Assembly (NCBI GenBank): GCA_029260755.1
Contig: JAJDCQ010000024.1
Span: forward strand, 1 to 64,000
Origin: Planctomycetota bacterium
GTDB taxonomy: Bacteria > Planctomycetota > J058 > JAJDCQ01
Direction of reading: 5' to 3'
Length of the DNA stretch: 64,000 bases
In this document: piece by piece, positions 1 to 7,063 of the stretch
Layout: every line of letters starts with the position of its first letter
Numbering within the stretch: position 1 is the stretch's first letter
Made by a program: the position numbers and the translations under genes
Notes under the pieces: generated by a model
What the model was told of the DNA's origin: nothing
Databases searched by the model: none
Seen by the model: only the letters and a program-made list of their open reading frames with translations

Positions 1-66
1 GAAGTGCACCGTGCGACGTCTGAGAGCGCGAGTCGGTCGGTCCCGCTCCCAGGTGTTCGGGTTGGA

Positions 67-930
67 TCAGTTGACCTCGGTGAACGACCCGCCGGCGTCG
101 GCGGCCACGTTCATCATGAAGGTCCGGGTCAGGTCGTCGAGGCCGATCCCGAAGGCGTCGATCCGGGCGCCCTGGCTGTTCGCCCAGGAGATCAGGGCGC
201 GGTGATACTCGATGTCGCCGGCCGTCGTGAGGGCGCAGTCGAGGAAGTTCGGGGCGCCGTCGGAGAGCAGGACGACCACGTCGTTCTCCTTCTCGGCGAG
301 GGCGGCCAGCATGGCGACGCCGGTGTTCGTCCAACCGTCGGGCTGGATCTGGTCGACGAAGGCGATCGCGGCGGACTTGTTGTTGTTGTTGGCCTGGACC
401 CGCGCGGCCTGCCAGGCGTAGACGCACTCGTCGTAGAAGACGATGTTGAAGACGAAGTTGTCGGTGAGGGCGGCGATAGCTCGCTTGAGCTCGACCTTGG
501 CCCGGTCGAGGCGGTTGCCACCGCTGACGATCTGGCCGTCGAGGCCCACGAACGGGTCGACCTTCAGCCACATGCTGCCGCTCCGATCGATCACGAAGAT
601 GATCGACTGGCTCGGGGTCTCGATCTCGTTACCGAAGAAGGTCGGCGCCTCATCCTGCGGAACGTCGGCCGGCGGCTCGGAGATCGGCTCGTTGGCGGGC
701 TCGGGGTCCGGCTTCGGATCCGGCTTCGGATCGGCGGTCGGCTCGCTCGTCGGCTCCTCGACGGGATCCGGGGTCGGCTCCGGCGTCTGGAGGGCGCGAC
801 CGCGGATCGGCTTCTCGATCGGCAGGTCGAGGACGTCGAGGTCGCCGGCCGTGGCCGACGCACTATAGAAGGAAAGAGTCGCAGCGATCGTCGCGGCCGC
901 GGTGATCGTCGTCGCAGTGCTCTTGAACAT
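67..930 (-). CDS. Secreted von Willebrand factor type A (vWA) domain protein
   Basis: A 287-residue exported protein. Residues 1-28 form a signal peptide ending in an Ala-x-Ala cleavage site. Residues about 48-92 are a Pro/Glu/Asp/Thr-rich linker with repeated PDP and EPxxEP units. The rest is a vWA domain: the MIDAS motif DRSGSM lies at about 115-120, a DGWTNTG loop supplies the usual metal-binding Thr, and LLSDGAPN supplies the usual Asp. vWA domains bind protein ligands through a divalent metal, so an extracytoplasmic adhesive or scaffolding role is likely, but the partner is unknown. The start is preceded by a good purine-rich site (GAGGAGAAGG). It is divergent from the lipoprotein gene that starts at 1457. 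Domain identity is secure; the function is not. Confidence 0.85.
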   Translation of the reverse strand: MFKSTATTITAAATIAATLSFYSASATAGDLDVLDLPIEKPIRGRALQTPEPTPDPVEEPTSEPTADPKPDPKPDPEPANEPISEPPADVPQDEAPTFFGNEIETPSQSIIFVIDRSGSMWLKVDPFVGLDGQIVSGGNRLDRAKVELKRAIAALTDNFVFNIVFYDECVYAWQAARVQANNNNKSAAIAFVDQIQPDGWTNTGVAMLAALAEKENDVVVLLSDGAPNFLDCALTTAGDIEYHRALISWANSQGARIDAFGIGLDDLTRTFMMNVAADAGGSFTEVN

Positions 931-1456
931 GGCCTTCTCCTCTTCTTCTTGTATTTGTGTGACTTGTGACCGACGACCCCCATAAACGCAATCGCCTTGC
1001 CGAACGGACAGAAGGGAAGAGGAAAAGTCTCAAGCTCAGTTTATATAGCTGTTTGTGATTCCGACTCGCGAGCGGTTCGCCCGAAGGCATCGCCCTTCGG
1101 AACCCCGAATCGATATCAACGAGCGTTGACGACGGCCGGCCGGGCCCCAGGCCCTGGCTCGTAACCCTCGACGACGTGGGCGTCGAGCCCCTCCGGGGCG
1201 CCCCGCCGAGGGGGGGTCAACGATGATTGAGGGTGCTGGGCGGATGTGTCCGCTTCCGAGAGCGGGGAACGAGGTTCTCGATGTCCGGGAGGGTGGGGGT
1301 CCGCAAGACTGACGACGCATCGCGCACTTTGTGCATATCCTTTGTCTTCAATATGTAATACGCCTCTTTCCGCTTGATCTGACCCCCTCCAGCCGTAAAC
1401 TACGGGCCACACCCGGAAGAGTGGGTTGGGCCGGTAACGTCGCTAGGAGAACGGAA
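931..1456. promoter_or_regulatory. Divergent intergenic region, presumed promoters for both flanking genes
   Basis: This 526-base stretch separates two divergently transcribed genes and holds no credible gene. Two AT-rich patches stand out against the GC-rich background. One is at about 1037-1047, which reads TATATAAAC towards the vWA gene. The other is at about 1329-1370, containing TATGTAAT towards the lipoprotein gene next to a small GCAC-TTT-GTGC palindrome. They look like -10 regions, but I could not pair either with a convincing -35 hexamer, so exact promoters are not assigned. Confidence 0.35.
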
Positions 1457-3304
1457 ATGAAGACCAGAACGATCGGAGTCGCAGCGTTTAGTCTGACGCT
1501 GGGCGTGGCTCTGACCCTGAGCGGTTGCGGTGGCAGCGGAAGCGGAAAGGCAGCCGGTCAGCCTGGCCGTGCCGCGAACCCCGGTGGGGGTGGCGGCGGT
1601 GGCGGTGGCGGCGGAGGCGGAGGCGGCGGCGGAACTGCCCCGGGCTCCAGCATCCCGACGCCCGCCGGTGGGGCCCTCCTCTTCCAGGAGACCTTCGAGG
1701 TCAGCCCGTTCTCGGTCGCGACGAACGGCACCGTCTGGGAGATCGGCGCGCCGACCAACGGTCCCGGCGGAGCCGCCTCCGGCTCGAACGTGCTCGCGAC
1801 CATCCTGACCGATCTCTACCCGAACACTGCCGACGAGAGCGTCGACACCCCGAGCATCAGCCTGCAGGGAGCCGGTCAGCCCGAGCTCGCTCTTCAGGTC
1901 TTCTTCGACACCGAGGCGAACTTCGACGGCATGCACGTCGAGGTCAGCTCCGATGGGGGCGTGACCTTTGGCGTCATCGATCCCGCCGCCGGCTATCCCT
2001 CGGCGACCGTGCAGTCGCTCGGCGCGGCCGGCTACTCCGGCACCTCGGGCGGCGCGTATGTCGAGCAGCGCTTCGACCTGTCCCCGTTCATCGGCTCGGA
2101 CGTGATCGTCCGGTTCCGGTTCGCGTCCGACGCGAACGTGAACGCCGACGGCGTCTACATCGATGACATCTCCATCTTCGATCTGAACCCCGGCGGAAAC
2201 CCGCCGCCGCCCCCCCCGAGTGGCCCGATCTTCGAGGACAACTTCGACGGGACGAGCAGCTTCACGACCGCCGGCACCCTCTGGGAGATCGGTGCGCCGA
2301 CGGGCCTCGCCGCGAACAGCCCGCCCAACGTCCTCGCGACCGATCTGGACGCGGACTACCCGAACGACGCCGATGAGACGATCACAAGCCCCGTGATCAG
2401 CCTCGGCGCGGCGACGCAGCCGGAGCTCAACTACAAGCACCAGTTCGACATCGAGACTGGCTTCGACGGCTACCAGGTGCTCGTCAGCAACGACAACGGC
2501 GCGACCTTCAACGTGATCGACCCGATCGGGAGCTACACGGATCCGACGATCGGTGGCCTCCAGGGCACGGCCGGCTTCACGGGTAACTCGGGCGGCGCCT
2601 TCGTCGATGCGGCCTTCGACCTGACCGCCTTCGCCGGCCAGGACATCATGATTCAGTTCCGGTTCGGGAGCGACTTCTCGGTCGTGAACCCGGGCGTCCT
2701 GATCGACGACGTCATTGTCGAAGACGCGGCGCTGCGGCCGCCCCCGCCGCCCCCGCCGCCGCCCCCGCCGGGCCAGGTCACCCTCTTCACCGAGGACTTC
2801 GAGAACGGTGGCGGCGCCTGGTCGACCTTCGGTGGCACCACGTGGCAGTTCGGCTCGCCGAGCGTCGTCGGTCCGGCTGCCCCCTCGCAGGGCACCCAGC
2901 TGGCTGGCACCGTCCTCGACGCGAACTACGAGAACAGCGTCCTCGCCGAGATGATCAGTCCGCAGATCGACCTCGGGAACGTGACGAGCGCCACCCTGCG
3001 CTTCAAGCACTTCTTCGACATCGAGAACGGCTTCGACGGCGGACGGGTCCTGGTCGAGGATCTGAACGGGCAGCGCTCGCCGATCACCCCGACGACCGGA
3101 TACCCGGGCCCGATCAACGGATTCGGCGGCTCGCCGGTCTTCCCGGGCGGCTTCTCGGGCGTGCAGACCGCCTTCGTCGAGGTGGAGTTCGACCTCTCGG
3201 CGTTCGCCGGCCAGCAGGTGTTCCTCGTCTTCGAGTTCGGGACCGACACGAGCGTCGTTCGCCCCGGCTGGTACATCGACGAGATCAGCGTGCTCGGCAA
3301 CTAG
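1457..3304 (+). CDS. Lipoprotein with three tandem beta-sandwich (MAM/jelly-roll-like) domains
   Basis: A 615-residue predicted lipoprotein. The chosen ATG follows a TAGGAGA ribosome site and gives a signal peptide ending in the lipobox LSGC; an upstream in-frame ATG at 1331 would bury that signal. After the acylated Cys comes a run of about 18 Gly (coded around 1585-1635). Three homologous domains of about 150-160 residues follow, each starting with an F-x-E/D-(D/N)F pattern, then WEIGAPT or WQFGSP, D-x-x-YPN-x-A-D-E and a closing VxxDD/DE-I strand. The domains are separated by Pro-rich linkers, including one of 12 Pro. This layout resembles MAM or immune-inhibitor-A type extracellular beta-sandwiches. 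A cell-surface binding role is inferred; no catalytic motif is visible. Confidence 0.85.
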   Translation: MKTRTIGVAAFSLTLGVALTLSGCGGSGSGKAAGQPGRAANPGGGGGGGGGGGGGGGGGTAPGSSIPTPAGGALLFQETFEVSPFSVATNGTVWEIGAPTNGPGGAASGSNVLATILTDLYPNTADESVDTPSISLQGAGQPELALQVFFDTEANFDGMHVEVSSDGGVTFGVIDPAAGYPSATVQSLGAAGYSGTSGGAYVEQRFDLSPFIGSDVIVRFRFASDANVNADGVYIDDISIFDLNPGGNPPPPPPSGPIFEDNFDGTSSFTTAGTLWEIGAPTGLAANSPPNVLATDLDADYPNDADETITSPVISLGAATQPELNYKHQFDIETGFDGYQVLVSNDNGATFNVIDPIGSYTDPTIGGLQGTAGFTGNSGGAFVDAAFDLTAFAGQDIMIQFRFGSDFSVVNPGVLIDDVIVEDAALRPPPPPPPPPPPGQVTLFTEDFENGGGAWSTFGGTTWQFGSPSVVGPAAPSQGTQLAGTVLDANYENSVLAEMISPQIDLGNVTSATLRFKHFFDIENGFDGGRVLVEDLNGQRSPITPTTGYPGPINGFGGSPVFPGGFSGVQTAFVEVEFDLSAFAGQQVFLVFEFGTDTSVVRPGWYIDEISVLGN

Positions 3305-3323
3305 ACACCTAGCGACGTGACCC

Positions 3324-3356
3324 GGAGGGCTCGGAGCGCGTGGCTCCGGGCCTTCC
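3324..3356 (+). terminator. Hairpin terminator of the triplicated lipoprotein gene
   Basis: A 14-base stem (3324-3337 with 3343-3356, a few G-T or mismatched pairs) with a 5-base loop starts 20 bases after the lipoprotein stop codon and is followed by GTTTGT. The T-run is short, so termination strength is uncertain. Confidence 0.55.
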
Positions 3357-3433
3357 GTTTGTACGTACGGGTGGTCGGTCGGTCGGTCGGTTGAATGAAA
3401 CCTCGCGAAATGGCGCAGGTCCGGACCGAACCA

Positions 3434-3514
3434 GTCCGCGCAATCCGCGCCATCCGCGGTTTCGCTCTCTCGCGCGAAACGAGTGGAACCGCGGATTGCG
3501 CGGATTACGCGGAC
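3434..3514. repeat. Intergenic long inverted repeat with 9-base internal units (family A)
   Basis: The left arm (3434-3465) is three successive units ending in TCCGCG at a 9-base spacing, followed by GTTTCGC. The right arm (3474-3514) is its near-perfect reverse complement, interrupted by a 5-base bulge. The core unit is AATCCGCGC. It sits between the convergent lipoprotein and oxidoreductase genes. It is built like the elements at 6132-6284 and 31118-31329 although the sequences differ. It could also act as a bidirectional terminator, but it lacks a T-run. Confidence 0.75.
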
Positions 3515-3554
3515 CGGGCTCAGTCGGGACGAGAACGCCGCCGGGAGACGGGGG

Positions 3555-4709
3555 TCAGGGGCTGGGGGGGCCGCCGGCGCGGTCGATCTCGCCCTCGAGG
3601 TAGGTCAGGATCTGATCCCGGATCCGCTCGGCGAGCTCGATCGCCCGGACGCCGTCCTCGCCCGTCACCTCGGGGGTGCCGCCGGAGCGGACCGCGTCGC
3701 AGAACGAGCGGATCTCGACGCGGAGGGGCTCCTCCTCGTCGTCCATCGAGAACTCCTGGACCTGGAGGAGCTTCCCGAACAGGACGGCCATGCGCTGCTC
3801 GGCCGGCAGCTTGGCGAGGCCCTCGAGGTCGACCTGCTCGGCGGCCACCTCGGGCGAGCGGCGGATCACCTGGACGCGCTTCTCGCCGAAGTCGATCGAG
3901 ACGTAGCCGTCGCCCTGGAAGAGGCGGAGCTTGCGCATCCGCTTCACGCTGACGCGGCTCGCGCTCAGGTTCGCGACGCAGCCGTTCTCGAAGACGATGC
4001 GCGCGTTCGCGATGTCCTCGCTCATGCTCTGGCGGCTCGAGAGGACCGGAACGCCGACGGCGTCGAGGCGCGCGACGTCGCCGTCGACGAGCGCGAGGAT
4101 GATGTCGAGGTCGTGGATCATGAGGTCCATGACGACGCCTATGTCGGTCGACCGGAACGGGAACGGCGAGAGCCGGTCGCCGACGATGTACCGGGGGTCA
4201 CGAACGAGGTCGAACGCCGCCCGCAGCGCCGGGTTGAACCGTTCGACGTGGCCGACCTGGAGGGTGAGCCCGCGGGCCGCCGCCATCGCGCAGAGCTCCC
4301 GCCCCTCGGCGGTCGTCTGCGCGAGCGGCTTCTCGACGAGGAGGTGCATCCCGGCGTCGAAGAGCCGCGTCGCGACGGCGTGGTGGCCGATGGTCGGCAC
4401 GGCCACCGAGACGACGTCGATCGGACCCGCGCCCCAGCCCGAGCTCGGGTCGCGGCCCGACAGCTCGATCAGCTCGTCGATGCTCGACAGCCCGACGCAG
4501 CCGTGGCGCTGGGCGACCTCGCCCAGTCGCTCGGTGTTCGTGTCGACGACCGCGACGAGCTCGACGTCGGGGAGCTCGTCGTAGATCCGCGCGTGGATCG
4601 GGCCGAAGTGGCCGACGCCGATGACGGCCGCCCGAAGCGGGCGACCGGCGGGCGGCCGCCGGCGGGCCGGCGGGGCCGGCTCGGCGGGAGGAGGCGCGGC
4701 GTCGCTCAC
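3555..4709 (-). CDS. Gfo/Idh/MocA family NAD(P)-dependent oxidoreductase
   Basis: A 384-residue enzyme. A Pro/Arg-rich N-terminal tail of about 25 residues precedes a Rossmann fold with GVGHFG at 31-36. The family EKP motif is at 126-128, where the Lys is the usual catalytic residue. VGHVERFNP follows, and a conserved His lies in the MIHDLD segment near residue 200. The GTG start lies one base after the stop of lpxC-fabZ, so the two genes are almost certainly translationally coupled. In several phyla the homologue beside lipid A genes oxidises UDP-GlcNAc C3 (GnnA type). The context makes a nucleotide-sugar role in lipid A plausible here, but no GnnB-like aminotransferase is visible, so the substrate stays open. 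Confidence 0.85.
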   Translation of the reverse strand: MSDAAPPPAEPAPPARRRPPAGRPLRAAVIGVGHFGPIHARIYDELPDVELVAVVDTNTERLGEVAQRHGCVGLSSIDELIELSGRDPSSGWGAGPIDVVSVAVPTIGHHAVATRLFDAGMHLLVEKPLAQTTAEGRELCAMAAARGLTLQVGHVERFNPALRAAFDLVRDPRYIVGDRLSPFPFRSTDIGVVMDLMIHDLDIILALVDGDVARLDAVGVPVLSSRQSMSEDIANARIVFENGCVANLSASRVSVKRMRKLRLFQGDGYVSIDFGEKRVQVIRRSPEVAAEQVDLEGLAKLPAEQRMAVLFGKLLQVQEFSMDDEEEPLRVEIRSFCDAVRSGGTPEVTGEDGVRAIELAERIRDQILTYLEGEIDRAGGPPSP

Positions 4710-4710
4710 G

Positions 4711-6051
4711 TCAGAGGCCGCGGTTGTCGTCGACGAGGGCGAACTTCAGGGTCGCGGTCGCGATCGTCTTGCCATCGACGGTCGCGTGCGCCTCGCAGTG
4801 GCCCCGCGTCTTCCGGATCGCCTTCTTCGAGGTCACCTCGATCCGGAGCTGGTCTCCCGGAGTCACGGCGCGGCGGAACTTCACCCCGTCGACCGAGATC
4901 AGGTAGGCGATCTTGCCCTGGTTGTCGGATCCGGCGAGGAGCATGACACCGCTGAGCTGGGCCATCGCCTCCAGGATCAGGACCCCCGGCATGACCGGCC
5001 GCTTCGGGAAGTGCCCGCTGAAGTAGGGCTCGTTGATGCTGACGTTCTTCAGCCCGACGATCACCCGCTCGGCGAGGTCGAACTTCACGATCCGATCGAG
5101 CATCAGGAACGGGTACCGATGCGGCAGCACCCGCAGCAGCTCCTGGATGTCCCAGAGGCCGCCCTCGGCCGTCGGCGCCGGCGCGTTCGCGGGCGCCGCG
5201 GCGAGCCCCGCCGTCTCGGCGTCGGCGAGCAGCTCCTGGACGAGCTGGCCGTTGAGGTCGTGCCCCGACCGGATCGCGACGACGTGGGCGTCGAGCTGCG
5301 CGCCCATCACGGCGAGGTCGCCGATCAGGTCGAGCACCTTGTGGCGCACGAACTCGTCGGGGAAGCGGAGCTCGTTCTCGATCACGCTCCCGTCCTCGGA
5401 GACGACGAGCGTGTTCTGGAAGGTGGCGCCCTTGCCCAGGCCTGCCTGCTGGAGCATCTCCGCCTCGGCCTTGAGGCAGAAGGTGCGCGCCCCGGCGATG
5501 TCGTTCACGTACGCCTCGGGCTCGACCTTCATCGCGTAGTACTGGGCGGGGAGGCCGGTGTAGTCGAGGGTGTAGGTGAGGGAGAGGCCGCAGCCCGGCT
5601 CGCCGGGGATCGCGGTGATGCTCGACTTGGGCGACCGGACCGCGATCGGCTTGCTCGGGCGGATCGAGCGGCGCGGCGCGTCGAGCTCGACCATGCCGGC
5701 CGACCGGATCGCCTCGACGTACTCCCGGGCGCTCCCGTCGAGCCCGGGCGGCTCGGGGCCCTCGATCTCGATCTCGGCCGTGTCGATGCCGAGCCCGTAG
5801 AAGGCGGAGAGGAGGTGCTCGACCGTCTGGACGCTCGCGCCGCCCTCGCCGATGAGCGTCGTCCGGCGCGCGCGCGCCTCGCCCGGGCCGCCTCCCGCGG
5901 CGATCCGCTTGCCGTCGAGGTCGGTCCGGATGAAGACGAAGCCCTCGTCGGGCAGACCGGGCTTCAGGCGGAGCTTCGCGGGGGCGCCGGAGTGGAGCCC
6001 GACGCCCTCCACGGAGGCTTCGCCGGCGAGGGTCTTCTGCTTCTCGGTCAT
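4711..6051 (-). CDS. lpxC-fabZ: Fused LpxC deacetylase / FabZ dehydratase
   Basis: A 446-residue fusion. Residues 1 to about 295 are LpxC, the zinc-dependent UDP-3-O-acyl-GlcNAc deacetylase and committed step of lipid A synthesis. Zinc and catalytic motifs are all present: VEH with His79, HKVLDLIGD (about residue 238) and the SGHDLNG His (about 264). A short Ala/Pro linker leads to FabZ, the (3R)-hydroxyacyl-ACP dehydratase, with LPHRYPFLMLDR and the catalytic-His segment GHFPKRPVMPG. Fused LpxC-FabZ is known from Bacteroidota, Chlamydiae relatives and planctomycetes. Presence of both halves implies an outer membrane with lipid A-like lipids. lpxA and lpxD, often adjacent, are missing from this locus. 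Confidence 0.95.
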   Translation of the reverse strand: MTEKQKTLAGEASVEGVGLHSGAPAKLRLKPGLPDEGFVFIRTDLDGKRIAAGGGPGEARARRTTLIGEGGASVQTVEHLLSAFYGLGIDTAEIEIEGPEPPGLDGSAREYVEAIRSAGMVELDAPRRSIRPSKPIAVRSPKSSITAIPGEPGCGLSLTYTLDYTGLPAQYYAMKVEPEAYVNDIAGARTFCLKAEAEMLQQAGLGKGATFQNTLVVSEDGSVIENELRFPDEFVRHKVLDLIGDLAVMGAQLDAHVVAIRSGHDLNGQLVQELLADAETAGLAAAPANAPAPTAEGGLWDIQELLRVLPHRYPFLMLDRIVKFDLAERVIVGLKNVSINEPYFSGHFPKRPVMPGVLILEAMAQLSGVMLLAGSDNQGKIAYLISVDGVKFRRAVTPGDQLRIEVTSKKAIRKTRGHCEAHATVDGKTIATATLKFALVDDNRGL

Positions 6052-6131
6052 CTAGGTTCGATCCTGGCTCTGCAACGCAATCTGTGCAATCCGGGCCGAG
6101 ATGGTGTCGCGCACGCGCTTGCCGTCGCGGT

Positions 6132-6284
6132 GAACGATCCACAGATTTCACAGATTACACAGATCGCCGCGGGCGGGTTCCGCTTCCTGCCGGTGCCGAG
6201 TCGTTGGGCGTCCGCATTCCGGCCAGGGGTGACCGCCTTCGGCAACTCCCAATCTGTGCAATCTGTGTAATCTGTGGATCGTTC
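6132..6284. repeat. Intergenic inverted repeat with 9-base internal units (family B)
   Basis: The right arm (6250-6284) is three tandem 9-base units AATCTGTGN followed by GATCGTTC. The left arm (6132-6166) is its reverse complement with 3 mismatches in 35. The loop is 83 bases, and a further partial direct copy lies at about 6078-6092. The element fills most of the 333-base gap (6052-6384) between lpxC-fabZ and the Skp-like gene, which lie on the same strand. I see no gene and no other obvious signal in that gap. Confidence 0.8.
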
Positions 6285-6384
6285 CCCGGTGCAAGAAGAC
6301 CGCGTTCCCGGGACGGATCGTCCTTGGCCGGGTCGGCGGTCGCCGTCGCCCCGCTCGAGAACCAGCCTACCTTCCCGGCCTAAC

Positions 6385-7053
6385 CTAACCGCCGCCCTCG
6401 CCCTCACCGACCTTCTCGGCGGCCTCCTCGCGGTCGCGCTTGTCCATCTTCGCGAGCCAGTCCGAGCCGTTGAGGATCGTGAGGACAGTGTCCGTGATGT
6501 CGACCGTCTTGCTGTGGAAGAGGACGCTCCGGAGGGCCGCCTGGAGCCGGTCCTCGCCCCACTTTCGACTGTCGACCTTCAGGATGAGGGTGTAGTCGTG
6601 CTTCTTGCCGTATTCCTCGACGACCTCGGCGATCTCACCGAGGACCCGCGTCGTATACTCCTCGAACTTCTTCTTGAGCGTCACCTCGGCCCGCTGCTTC
6701 ATCAGCCGGAGCCGCGCGACCTCGATGCTGATCTCGTCCTCGGCGTCCTGGAGGGCGTCGCCGGTCAGGAACTCGGCGTCCTTGCGGAGCTTGATGATGC
6801 GATCGCGCTGCTTCTCGATCGCGTCCTCGAGCCCCTTCTTCTCCTGGTTGATCCGGTCCTCGAGGCGCTTCGCCCGGACGTACTCCTTGAAGATGTCGTC
6901 CATCTCGATGACGCCGAGCTTCATCTTCCGCCCGAAGGGCGAGGTCCGCCCGCCGTCCTCCTGGGCGAGGGCCGACGGCGCGGGGGACGCGAGGAGCATC
7001 GTCGCGACGATCGCGGCGCCGACGAGGAGGGGGGTGGTGAGCTTGGTCTTCAT
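6385..7053 (-). CDS. skp: Skp/OmpH family periplasmic chaperone
   Basis: A 222-residue exported protein. An ATG at 7053 begins a clean signal peptide ending in ALA; the longer open frame upstream adds only a Ser/Arg-rich stretch overlapping bamA. The mature part starts with KLGVIEMDDIFKEY, the usual Skp beta-strand. A long charged coiled coil (about residues 50-140) follows, and then a return strand (YTLILKVDS). Skp carries unfolded outer-membrane proteins across the periplasm to the Bam complex. It lies directly downstream of bamA, the usual pairing. The C-terminal tail of about 30 residues is longer than usual and ends in a Gly/Glu-rich stretch. Confidence 0.88.
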   Translation of the reverse strand: MKTKLTTPLLVGAAIVATMLLASPAPSALAQEDGGRTSPFGRKMKLGVIEMDDIFKEYVRAKRLEDRINQEKKGLEDAIEKQRDRIIKLRKDAEFLTGDALQDAEDEISIEVARLRLMKQRAEVTLKKKFEEYTTRVLGEIAEVVEEYGKKHDYTLILKVDSRKWGEDRLQAALRSVLFHSKTVDITDTVLTILNGSDWLAKMDKRDREEAAEKVGEGEGGG

Positions 7054-7063
7054 CGAAGGGGCC

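Noticed and set aside
1400..3010. Long antisense open frame (536 codons) opposite the lipoprotein gene
   Set aside because: It has Asp/Glu/Arg/Gly/Val-biased nonsense composition, no domain, and sits opposite a gene with clear repeats and a signal peptide. Long antisense frames are expected at about 70% GC.
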